Shown here one piece after another: positions 1-7,372 of a DNA stretch of 8,807 nt. The position numbers and the translations under genes are program-made. The notes below the pieces were generated by a model. That model did no database searches, was not told the origin of the DNA, and saw only the letters and a program-made list of their open reading frames with translations. The first letter of the stretch is position 1. Each line of letters opens with the position of its first letter. The stretch comes from Candidatus Cloacimonadota bacterium (GTDB lineage Bacteria > Cloacimonadota > Cloacimonadia > Cloacimonadales > JAFGVF01), in assembly GCA_016938155.1 (NCBI GenBank), contig JAFGVF010000412.1:1-8807 (forward strand). The letters run 5' to 3'.

Positions 1-58
1 AAGAAAACAGAGGAGCCACGGGAATAATGCAGAGTTTCAGCCGGTGTTTAGTTTGAAA
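1..58. other. Short segment after the last gene, no terminator seen
   Basis: The 58 bases downstream of the 1100-residue protein show no GC-rich stem with T-run on the minus strand and no start codon with a ribosome site. Transcription may continue past the left edge into a further gene of the operon, or end outside the window. Confidence 0.5.
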
Positions 59-3000
59 TCAATTTGAAATAAGCTGTTCGATAAGGGGAAGATATATTGG
101 TTTAATGGATAATGTTCTCTCTTTAAAGCTGTAGTTCAGAGGATAGTCGAGGATATGATGGGAAAAATATCGAGTAGAGGCACTGATGAATTTCTGGGTC
201 GTTCTCATTACTCCCTGCTGTTCTAAAAGGGAATTGAGAGAGCTAAAAGAAGTTTGAGAACCATCAATTTGCAATCTGTAGATTGAATGGAGAAAGACTT
301 CGAAATCTCTAATCCTGGATTCACTAATGATTCTGCTGAGGATATCAGAACTGAGGGGCTGAATATCAAGATTACTTATTCCAAGATTATAAGTGATAAT
401 TTCATTAAGGCTGTTATCCACTTTTGCTGTATAATTCATAGCGTAAAGATATGGAGGTGTTTTACTTAATGAGCAGCTAATCTCTTGATACTCAGCAAAA
501 TCAAGAGGTAATCCCCGAACATTTACCGTTATTCTGCGAGGAGAAACGGATATCCGAATAGTTTTTTGGATAGCTTTGAAGATTGGGAATGCTTTGATGG
601 AGTAGAAATCAATATGTGTCTTGTTATCCTCCTTAAGAAAACGCAAAAACCAACCCCTGAAATAGCTTTTCTCACTATAATCTTTGTAACATTTGTCAAA
701 AGTGGTGACAATCTTTCTCAGATAATCTTTTTGAGTATCGGAGAAGATTGAGATATGGTGCTTTAAACTAAGGCTTTTTATTTGCAGTAAATCAAGCACA
801 AATTGCTGAAAGGCAATCAGAACATCTTCCACTTCACCATGTGTAACAGCTTTCTTTTCCTGCACCATGAGGTATTTTCCCCCTTTCTCACAGCGGAGAA
901 ACGGGAAGCTGTCAAACTTATCTTTATAAGAATAGAATTGATATTCATCAATTGCGAGAACATCCTTAGTCATAGTAGAGAATCCCGAAGTACTGATTAG
1001 AATACACAACTCCATCTTCTTGTTGAAACAGAAGAAAGCTTTATGAAACGGATAGCTGTGATTATATGGCAAATCACCATGAATGCGATAAATAGCGAGA
1101 TGTCCCTCGATAGAAATCTCGGTATTGGCAGAATACAAGCCAAGAATTTTATCTGCAGCCTGTTTACATAAATACAGGGGAAAGATGTTACGCAAAACCC
1201 AGCGAATGGAGCGACCCAATAATCCTCGGAATAGATTGGAGTCAATCTTAGAACTGAAGGCATCGATCTTATGATACATAAACGCGGGTAGCTCATGCTT
1301 GATATAAATCTTTTCTCTGGGATAACTATCGGACTGAAAATCACCCTGAAGATATACATTAACCTCATTCTGCCAGTATTGGATAATCGCAAAAGGGCAG
1401 CTTAGATCACTAATGGCAAAGAGGTCGAAACCTTTCCCGAAAGCCTTTTCTACGAGGGTTATATCCATACTCTCAGCTGTAGCTCTTATCATTTGCTTCA
1501 GGATACTCACTTTGACTTCTGTTTCCAGCTCTTCCATGCTGATGAGGTTCATCTCGGGTAGATTTTTGTATCTTAACCGGATTAATTTAAGCTGCAATTC
1601 TTCTTCTTCAGACAGAATCAAATCTCCCCATGCTTTCTGCATCTGTTGCCGTAATTCCACCATGGGATTGTTGCGGACTAAAAGCTTATAGCCACCGTGG
1701 AAAGTACTGTAAACTTCTCCTTGGTAATCATAATAAACCAGTTCTCTGAACCGGATGTACATAATACCTGCTTTCAGCAATTCCAATTCAAAAGTAATCT
1801 GTTCACTGCTTCTGGGATTGATGTTTCCATGCCAGGTTTCTTTTCCGCTTTTAAGTCGGATTCCTTCAGGAAGAAAAACAGTAAAATCTACATCTTTGGC
1901 AACCCCAAGTCCGGTATTTCTGAGAAATACACTTAAACTGATGCTATCCCCAATCCGAATATCATCTCTGATAGCTCCGGTAATATCGTAACCGTAATCA
2001 AGTTTCACAGACATATTGACGACCGGAATAATACTGTAGATGTCAGTAGGGTCAATGACCGTGCAAAAGATGGATTCCGAAAACTCAGTATTCAAAAATG
2101 TTCCGTCTTTAATCTGTTTCGGTTTAATCAACTTACCTCTAACATCAGAATAACTGTAAGTAACCCTTAGAGCCGGGAACTCATACTGACCACTGCGATT
2201 CGGGCGGATACAGAGCTGCTTCTTCCAGGTTCCTGCTGATTCCAGGTCAATGTCTGAAAACCGGATTCGGTAATAATCTTCTCCAACCTCTTCATGTTCT
2301 TGTTCTCCATCATCTGGGATAACGAAGCTTTTTGGTAGCTGGAGTTCGATGCAAACATCTTCGGCAATTGCATCCCCGTTATTTTTTATGGAGATATTGA
2401 TTGTTGTGGACTGTTGTTTAGTAATGAAGTCATCTTCAAAGCTGTATTTTATCTGTAACGATGGAGCTGTTTCCTGGAGAAGAGATTCATCCTCAATCAG
2501 AAGCCTTAGATTAAAGAAATCCTGAGCAATAACGGAATCTATTGATTGATATCCCTTATTATCTTTGTTCTCGTGCCTGATTGTTATTAACTGCCTGCTG
2601 TTCATAAACTGGAGTATTCCGGTTTTACGATTCATGGTTCGATAATATGTAAACTGCTGGTAACGCGGGTCGCTATCTGCAGATGGATATTGGATAAACA
2701 TTGGGTACATACATAAAGTACTATTATCAACATTGCTGATGAGATACGGTTTGTTCAGTTCCATCTCTCCTATAGGTTGAAGTTGAGAGGAGATAATAGT
2801 AACACCATGAGGGAAGCTCTTGACTTTATAACTGACACCCACAGTGGTAGATAGAGTTTCATAGGGCAAGACGGTTCGATAGTTGTTCAGAAAACTGCAT
2901 CTGGATAACATCTCAGCAACAATTTCCTGCCTCCGATCCAGTTCTTTAGTAAGTTCGGATTCATCGAGAATAAGTCCGCCGTGTGCGTCTTGATTTCTGG

Positions 3001-3361
3001 CGTTTATGTAACTGCTTACCAGATTTTCCCAGTCAGATTTAGTATCATAAAGCTGCGATATTTCCGGTATAAAGGACTCAAAACCTGACTCAACAATCAA
3101 TCTGCTTAGGGTTCTTGCTATCATGTTCCAACGCCCTAAAGAGACCTGAGATAAGTCAATACCACGCGGAGACGGCAAGTTGGATGTGGAGTTACCTGTT
3201 TTGAATAGTTTTACATAGTTGCAAATACAGATGGATGCTAAGAAACGAAGCAGGGATTCCACGCACATTCGTTGATAATCCCGCTTTTGAATTCCGTTTT
3301 CTCTGCTTAATCTATAAGGTATTGAGATGAAGCCGGGAAAACCGCTTAAGTCGGGTTGCAT
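59..3361 (-). CDS. Large unassigned protein: HEPN-like N-terminus, two Ig-like (CARDB/DUF11-type) domains, unknown C-terminal half
   Basis: This 1100-residue protein belongs to no named family I recognise. Residues ~10-165 are helical and contain R122-N-Q-D-A-H127, which matches the RNxxxH form of the HEPN ribonuclease motif (Rx4-6H). Residues ~195-260 (around 'KPYLISNVDN' and 'LCMYPMF') resemble a small beta module that I recall following this helical domain in bacterial multidomain kinases and defence-like proteins; that is memory, not a search. Two Ig-like domains follow, ~300-435 ('TINISIKNNGDAIAEDV') and ~445-565 ('SLSVFLRNTGLGVAKDV'), each carrying the NxGxxxAxDV signature of CARDB/DUF11-type folds. 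Residues ~566-1100 contain no P-loop, kinase or nuclease motif that I can see. There is no signal peptide or membrane span, so it is probably cytoplasmic. The start lies 2 nt after the RodZ-like stop and has only a weak ribosome site (GGA too far upstream), which suggests translational coupling. The frame is intact. The gene is certain, the HEPN call moderate, the function unknown. Confidence 0.9.
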   Translation of the reverse strand: MQPDLSGFPGFISIPYRLSRENGIQKRDYQRMCVESLLRFLASICICNYVKLFKTGNSTSNLPSPRGIDLSQVSLGRWNMIARTLSRLIVESGFESFIPEISQLYDTKSDWENLVSSYINARNQDAHGGLILDESELTKELDRRQEIVAEMLSRCSFLNNYRTVLPYETLSTTVGVSYKVKSFPHGVTIISSQLQPIGEMELNKPYLISNVDNSTLCMYPMFIQYPSADSDPRYQQFTYYRTMNRKTGILQFMNSRQLITIRHENKDNKGYQSIDSVIAQDFFNLRLLIEDESLLQETAPSLQIKYSFEDDFITKQQSTTINISIKNNGDAIAEDVCIELQLPKSFVIPDDGEQEHEEVGEDYYRIRFSDIDLESAGTWKKQLCIRPNRSGQYEFPALRVTYSYSDVRGKLIKPKQIKDGTFLNTEFSESIFCTVIDPTDIYSIIPVVNMSVKLDYGYDITGAIRDDIRIGDSISLSVFLRNTGLGVAKDVDFTVFLPEGIRLKSGKETWHGNINPRSSEQITFELELLKAGIMYIRFRELVYYDYQGEVYSTFHGGYKLLVRNNPMVELRQQMQKAWGDLILSEEEELQLKLIRLRYKNLPEMNLISMEELETEVKVSILKQMIRATAESMDITLVEKAFGKGFDLFAISDLSCPFAIIQYWQNEVNVYLQGDFQSDSYPREKIYIKHELPAFMYHKIDAFSSKIDSNLFRGLLGRSIRWVLRNIFPLYLCKQAADKILGLYSANTEISIEGHLAIYRIHGDLPYNHSYPFHKAFFCFNKKMELCILISTSGFSTMTKDVLAIDEYQFYSYKDKFDSFPFLRCEKGGKYLMVQEKKAVTHGEVEDVLIAFQQFVLDLLQIKSLSLKHHISIFSDTQKDYLRKIVTTFDKCYKDYSEKSYFRGWFLRFLKEDNKTHIDFYSIKAFPIFKAIQKTIRISVSPRRITVNVRGLPLDFAEYQEISCSLSKTPPYLYAMNYTAKVDNSLNEIITYNLGISNLDIQPLSSDILSRIISESRIRDFEVFLHSIYRLQIDGSQTSFSSLNSLLEQQGVMRTTQKFISASTRYFSHHILDYPLNYSFKERTLSIKPIYLPLIEQLISN

Positions 3362-3363
3362 AA

Positions 3364-3993
3364 TTAATCTGTGTCCAGAACAGAATCCTTGTTATTAAAT
3401 ATTAGTTCTTTGCTGTAATCTGTGTTGTCGTAATCAGCTTTGTTTGTGTCAATGCTCTGTGGAGCTTCGGTGTCCTTATTGGTTTCTTTCAATTGCTTCA
3501 TCATTTCCCGTTTATCCTGTCCTTTATCGTCTATAACCGTTTCGATAGTGGCCAGAGAGTCAGGTTCAACAATTTTCTCGGTATTGATAAGATTCTTTTT
3601 AAAAGGGCTTCCCAGACTTCCTTTCTTGTAAAGATGAATTAGGCTGAATGTGATGATTATAACAAGTGCCGATATTGCAAGGATATAGATAAAGTTAAAG
3701 GAGATGAGAATCTTATTCTCTCTAATATCCTTTCGCGGTGTAAAAGTGTTTGCTCTAATGTGGGGATAGCTTTCGTCAAAAATGAAGAGCACTTCCTTTT
3801 CAGGAGCATTCAGAGCTTTCCCGTAATTATTCACAATTGCTCTGGCAACACCATAGCTATCCAGTATTTTAAAGGCATTCGTTTCGATATCTTCAAGATA
3901 ATCAATCCTGATTTTAGTCAGCTCATTTATTCTCTTTAGAGAGAGTTTCTGTTCCTCGCGAAGCTGTTTTAGATAAGTTCCGATTTTTTGCAT
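3364..3993 (-). CDS. RodZ-like protein: N-terminal HTH, single membrane span, short charged tail
   Basis: Residues 1-70 match the RodZ-type helix-turn-helix (HTH_25): 'GTYLKQLREEQKLSLKRINE' followed by the 'YLEDIET' helix and a 'SYGVARAIVNNYGKAL' segment at the place where RodZ has its 'GYVRGYLRAYA' helix. A hydrophobic span at ~95-122 would anchor it, with the HTH in the cytoplasm and the C-terminus outside. In RodZ the HTH binds MreB and helps organise the elongation machinery. In this family the domain usually binds protein rather than DNA. The protein is 209 residues long; the last ~87 are rich in D, N, K and T, look disordered, and the usual C-terminal beta domain (DUF4115) is missing. 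The start has AGGA upstream, partly overlapping the dapF stop (gap 6 nt). The next gene starts 2 nt after its stop. It could be a divergent RodZ or a lineage-specific membrane HTH adaptor; no mreB is in view. Confidence 0.82.
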   Translation of the reverse strand: MQKIGTYLKQLREEQKLSLKRINELTKIRIDYLEDIETNAFKILDSYGVARAIVNNYGKALNAPEKEVLFIFDESYPHIRANTFTPRKDIRENKILISFNFIYILAISALVIIITFSLIHLYKKGSLGSPFKKNLINTEKIVEPDSLATIETVIDDKGQDKREMMKQLKETNKDTEAPQSIDTNKADYDNTDYSKELIFNNKDSVLDTD

Positions 3994-3999
3994 AAATTC

Positions 4000-4824
4000 C
4001 TATCCGGTTTTATAAAAGTAATTCCCTTCAAAAACATACTTAACCTTGCCAATCAGGAAATAATTGTCAATCTTTTCTTTATATTCAACTTTCACACTGC
4101 CTCCTGGAAGTAAAACTTCGACGGAATTATTTAGCAAACCTGCTTTTATTCCGGCAGCCGTCGCAGCTGCTGCACCTGTTCCGCAGGCAAGGGTTGCCCC
4201 GCTTCCTCTTTCCCAAACTTTTACTTTAATTTTATCTTGAGAGTGAACTTTTACAAACTCTATGTTTCTTCTTTCGTAATATTGGTCTTTCAGGTTTTCC
4301 AATATCGGAGCACGCTGGAGAAATTCTTCTTGAGAAATCTCTGTGAAGGTAACAAAATGTGGATTGCCTGCATCAATGTAATATCCTTCAAACCCGTCTA
4401 ATGTCACCAACTCGCTAACAGGTTTAACCGTTCCCATATTAACTTCAACGGTTCCATCCTTCAGAACTTTCCCATACTTTATTCCGCTTTTAGTTTTCAC
4501 TGATACTTCAGTTAAATTGTGGTTTATGGAAGTATGATATACAATGCAGCGAAGTGCAGAACCGCACATCTCAGCTTCACTACCGTCTGCATTGAAGATA
4601 CGCATTTCAACATCAGCTTCATCACAGTCATCAATTGTAACCAATCCATCTGCACCTATACCGAAATGTCTTTTAGAAACAGCGATACTTAAATCCTTAA
4701 ATTGCTTTTCTTTAAGCTTGAGTCCGGGGAGTTCAATGTAAACATAATCATTCCCCTGTGCTTCCATTTTGAAGAAAGGGATATACTGACCTGATTTGGT
4801 AGATTCAATGAATGATTTTATCAT
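4000..4824 (-). CDS. dapF: Diaminopimelate epimerase
   Basis: This cytoplasmic enzyme interconverts LL- and meso-diaminopimelate without a cofactor, supplying meso-DAP for peptidoglycan and lysine. At 274 residues it has the normal family length. Visible motifs are 'GNDYVYI' (24-30), 'NADGSEAEMC' (78-87) with the first catalytic cysteine C87, 'GNPHF' (153-157), and 'ERGSGATLACGTGAAA' (205-220) with the second catalytic cysteine C214. The segment after C87 reads CGSALRC instead of the usual CGNGxRC, so N and G of the substrate-carboxylate loop are replaced by S and A. About 15 extra residues precede the usual DapF start. I keep this start because its ATG overlaps the dapB stop as ATGA and has GGAG 7 nt upstream. 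It follows dapB, as expected for a shared pathway. Confidence 0.95.
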   Translation of the reverse strand: MIKSFIESTKSGQYIPFFKMEAQGNDYVYIELPGLKLKEKQFKDLSIAVSKRHFGIGADGLVTIDDCDEADVEMRIFNADGSEAEMCGSALRCIVYHTSINHNLTEVSVKTKSGIKYGKVLKDGTVEVNMGTVKPVSELVTLDGFEGYYIDAGNPHFVTFTEISQEEFLQRAPILENLKDQYYERRNIEFVKVHSQDKIKVKVWERGSGATLACGTGAAAATAAGIKAGLLNNSVEVLLPGGSVKVEYKEKIDNYFLIGKVKYVFEGNYFYKTG

Positions 4825-5576
4825 TTTTTATCTCCAATAATCTCCTCAAAAAGCTCTTGGAAGTTGAATAATCCCTTCTTGGTTCCAATCCACTCAGCAG
4901 CTCTGAGCGTTCCTTCCGCCAGTCCGTTACGATTACGGATAGAATGGGAAAGAGTAATCACATCTGCATCGGAATCAAAATAAACAGTATGTTCTCCCAT
5001 ATTCGCTCCTGATCTGATACTGGCAAAATGGAGTTCATCTTTGGCAATTCTTCCATCCACTTTGTCATATTGCTCCTTTGTTTTGGTTTGAAGATTATCA
5101 ATCAGTAATTGAGTAATCTTCTTTGCAGTACCGGATGGACTATCCAGTTTCTGACGATGATGAATCTCAAGCCCTGAGACATCATAACCTTCAAGAGGAG
5201 AGAAAAGCTTGGCTGCATGTTCCAATAACTTAAAAAAGACATTCATCCCGATGCTGTAATTTGCACTGTAAACAATCCCGATTTTATATTTCTCGGCAAT
5301 TCCCTTCAGCTCTGAAAGGTGAGAATCCAAGCCTGTGGTTCCAATAACAATCTGTTTTCCTAAGGCAGCAATTTTCCGGCAATTCTCAATCACTGTCTGA
5401 GGAGTGGTGTACTCAATGCAAACATCACAATTATTGAGATTCTCTTCACTTATTTCCCGGGCACAGCCATCAACAAACGGGTCGATTTTAGCCACAATCT
5501 CCATACCAAAATGCGGGGCGAGTAATGAAAGTGTTTGCCCCATTTTACCAAATCCAATGAGTGCTATTCTAAGCAT
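4821..5576 (-). CDS. dapB: 4-hydroxy-tetrahydrodipicolinate reductase
   Basis: DapB reduces the dapA product to tetrahydrodipicolinate with NAD(P)H, the second committed step towards DAP and lysine. At 251 residues it is slightly short but complete. The N-terminal Rossmann glycine motif is 'IGFGKMG' (7-13). 'IGTTGL' (78-83) and 'ANYSIGMN' (105-112) match the conserved nucleotide and hinge segments. 'EIHHRQKLDSPSGTA' (137-151) is the family signature, with H139 as the expected proton donor and K143 as the substrate-binding lysine. 'RSGANMGEHTV' (188-198) is the conserved segment that follows. The start codon overlaps the peptidase gene by 8 nt and has AGAGG about 5 nt upstream. The stop overlaps the dapF start. 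No dapA, dapL, dapD or lysA is in the window, so the rest of the pathway must be elsewhere. Confidence 0.97.
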   Translation of the reverse strand: MLRIALIGFGKMGQTLSLLAPHFGMEIVAKIDPFVDGCAREISEENLNNCDVCIEYTTPQTVIENCRKIAALGKQIVIGTTGLDSHLSELKGIAEKYKIGIVYSANYSIGMNVFFKLLEHAAKLFSPLEGYDVSGLEIHHRQKLDSPSGTAKKITQLLIDNLQTKTKEQYDKVDGRIAKDELHFASIRSGANMGEHTVYFDSDADVITLSHSIRNRNGLAEGTLRAAEWIGTKKGLFNFQELFEEIIGDKK

Positions 5577-6699
5577 CTAAACCTCTTTTACTGTTTCCAT
5601 ACAGATTTATCAATTCTTCAATCCAAACACTGATAACTTCCAAATCTCTAACTTTTATCTGCTCATCAACAGTATGAACTTTGTCCATACCGGTGCCGAT
5701 AACTGCCATCTGAATCCCGTCTTTATTCAGGATATTGGCGTCACTTCCTCCCCCTGATTTCAATAGTTGCGGTGAAATGCCGATGTTTTTAAATGCTTGG
5801 GCAGCAAGTTTGAGGTAAAAGTTGTTCTCATCAAGCAGGAAGGAATTGTACTCGCGGGTTACATCATATATCATATCTGCTTTAGGGAACTCTTCGACAG
5901 CTGCTTTGGCTTTATTGATTACCTGATTTGTCAGCGTTTCCAGCTTTTCTTCAGAATGACTACGGATTTCACCTGAAACAATTACTTTATCCGGTACGAT
6001 ATTATTGGCATAACCACCCAGTATCACTCCGAAATTGATGGTTGTCTCCTCATCAATCCGTCCAACCTGAATCTCATCGAGAGCATGAGCAGCAACCTTG
6101 ATGGCATTCACTCCCTTTTCCGGTTCAAATCCGGCATGGGCAGTTTTTCCTATAAACTCAAAATTGAGCGTGTTTTGAGCAGGGGCTCCGATGATAATGT
6201 TACCCACTTCCATCGAATCAAGGGCGAAGCCATACTTTGATTTTAAGATTGAACTGTCGAAGTATTTCGCTCCTAAAAGTCCGATTTCTTCGCAGCTAGT
6301 AAAAAGGATTTCCAGAGGAGGCATGTCAAAACCGCTTAGGCGAAGATTATGGATGGCGAAAAGCAATTCAACAATCCCGGATTTATCATCGCTTCCGAGA
6401 ATTGTGTTTCCGCGACTCTTTATCACTCCATCTTCTACATAAGGGTCGATATCGATTCCCGGTTTTACCGTATCAATGTGGCAGCAGAAAAGCAGAGGTT
6501 CCAATTCTATTCTTCCTGAGAAGTAAGCATAGATGTTTCCGGAGCATCCATGAGAGGAATTACTGAAACCATCTATGGTTACATCTGCACCAAGGTGAAG
6601 CAACTCATCGGTGATAAAGGCAGCAAATTCACGCTCATTACCGGACTCACTGCCAATCCTCACCATTTGCATGAAATAATCTACAATATTGTCTTTCAT
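5569..6699 (-). CDS. M20-family metallopeptidase, PepT-like
   Basis: This is a di-zinc aminopeptidase-type enzyme of 376 residues, probably cytoplasmic and acting on short peptides. Metal and catalytic residues are all present: H74 and D76 in 'CCHIDTV', D104 in 'GSDDKSG', the catalytic glutamate E137 with metal ligand E138 in 'SCEEIG', D161 in 'ALDSMEVG', and H342 in 'VHTVDE'. H188 in 'GKTAHAG' belongs to the dimerisation (lid) domain, about residues 175-285. The GSDDKSG and TSCEEIG patterns match the PepT-like M20B group rather than DapE. The open frame extends 24 codons further upstream into queC. I chose the ATG at 6699 because it forms an ATGA overlap with the queC stop, has AGGAG 9 nt upstream, and starts the homologous part. 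Its substrate cannot be read from the sequence; its place before dapB hints at cell-wall peptide recycling, but that is only inference. Confidence 0.93.
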   Translation of the reverse strand: MKDNIVDYFMQMVRIGSESGNEREFAAFITDELLHLGADVTIDGFSNSSHGCSGNIYAYFSGRIELEPLLFCCHIDTVKPGIDIDPYVEDGVIKSRGNTILGSDDKSGIVELLFAIHNLRLSGFDMPPLEILFTSCEEIGLLGAKYFDSSILKSKYGFALDSMEVGNIIIGAPAQNTLNFEFIGKTAHAGFEPEKGVNAIKVAAHALDEIQVGRIDEETTINFGVILGGYANNIVPDKVIVSGEIRSHSEEKLETLTNQVINKAKAAVEEFPKADMIYDVTREYNSFLLDENNFYLKLAAQAFKNIGISPQLLKSGGGSDANILNKDGIQMAVIGTGMDKVHTVDEQIKVRDLEVISVWIEELINLYGNSKRGLDA

Positions 6700-7370
6700 A
6701 GTGTTTTTCTCCTGTATGGTATCGGGTCGGTAACCCCTGCCTTTTTGAAGGCTCTCAGTCTTAAAACGCAACTGTCACATGTTCCACAGGCTTCAGTATC
6801 TGAGCGATAACAGCTCCAACTATACTCAAAAGGCACTTCTAACTCAATTCCCTTGCTGATAATTTCTGCTTTGTTCATGTGGATTACCGGCGTTTTTACT
6901 TCAATTGTAAAGCTGTTTTTTGTACCCAGGGCAATAGTCTTGTTAAAGCTTTCAAAGAAGCTTTCCCGACAGTCTGGATATCCTGAGCTATCCTCTTCGA
7001 CAGCTCCGATATAGATACTTTGAGCACCAATCACCTCTGCCCAGCTTGTGGCAATACAGAGAAGATGGGCATTACGGAACGGGACATAAGTATTAGGTAT
7101 CTCAGTTGTCCCTGTAAAATCCTTAATCTCCATACCGGAATCTGTGAGGCTTGAACCTCCGATTTTAGTCAGATAATCGATACTGGTCTTTAACACACCT
7201 GCAGGTTTGTAATGAGCACAGATTTTCTCAAAGCATTCCAACTCTTTTTTCTCGGTTCGTTGACCGTAATTCACATGCAAGAGATATATCTCCTCATTTT
7301 CGGAAGCTGCAATAGCTGTAGTAACCAGACTATCCAATCCTCCACTTGCCAGTATTATTGCTCTTTTCAT
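6696..7370 (-). CDS. queC: 7-cyano-7-deazaguanine (preQ0) synthase
   Basis: QueC converts 7-carboxy-7-deazaguanine, ammonia and ATP into preQ0, the precursor of queuosine in tRNA. The 224-residue protein is of normal length. The ATP pyrophosphatase loop 'SGGLDS' is at 9-14. Family segments 'HVNYGQR' (32-38), 'YVPFRNA' (95-101) and 'GAVEEDSSGYPDCR' (122-135) follow. Four zinc-binding cysteines are present: C187, C195, C198 and C201 in the 'CGTCDSC' region. I chose the ATG at 7370, 2 nt after the nuclease stop, with GGTGG 5 nt upstream, because the family starts 'MKRAIILxSGGLDS'. A GTG four codons earlier is in frame but would overlap the nuclease gene and lacks support. No queD, queE or queF lies in the window, so it is separated from its pathway partners. 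Confidence 0.97.
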   Translation of the reverse strand: MKRAIILASGGLDSLVTTAIAASENEEIYLLHVNYGQRTEKKELECFEKICAHYKPAGVLKTSIDYLTKIGGSSLTDSGMEIKDFTGTTEIPNTYVPFRNAHLLCIATSWAEVIGAQSIYIGAVEEDSSGYPDCRESFFESFNKTIALGTKNSFTIEVKTPVIHMNKAEIISKGIELEVPFEYSWSCYRSDTEACGTCDSCVLRLRAFKKAGVTDPIPYRRKTL

Positions 7371-7372
7371 TG

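Noticed and set aside
997..1392. A 131-codon minus-strand open frame
   Set aside because: It lies wholly inside the 1100-residue gene in another frame, has no recognisable protein features and no ribosome site context of its own.
1413..1991. Plus-strand open frames of about 80-90 codons
   Set aside because: They are antisense to the large gene, with serine/phenylalanine-rich translations typical of reverse-strand shadows of coding sequence.
5569..6699. DapE (succinyl-diaminopimelate desuccinylase) for the M20 enzyme
   Set aside because: Tempting because dapB and dapF follow, but the motifs GSDDKSG and TSCEEIG fit PepT-like M20B enzymes, not DapE.
6700..6771. Upstream in-frame start for the peptidase
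   Set aside because: It would add 24 residues lying inside queC that do not fit the M20 N-terminus. The ATG at 6699 has AGGAG and an ATGA overlap.
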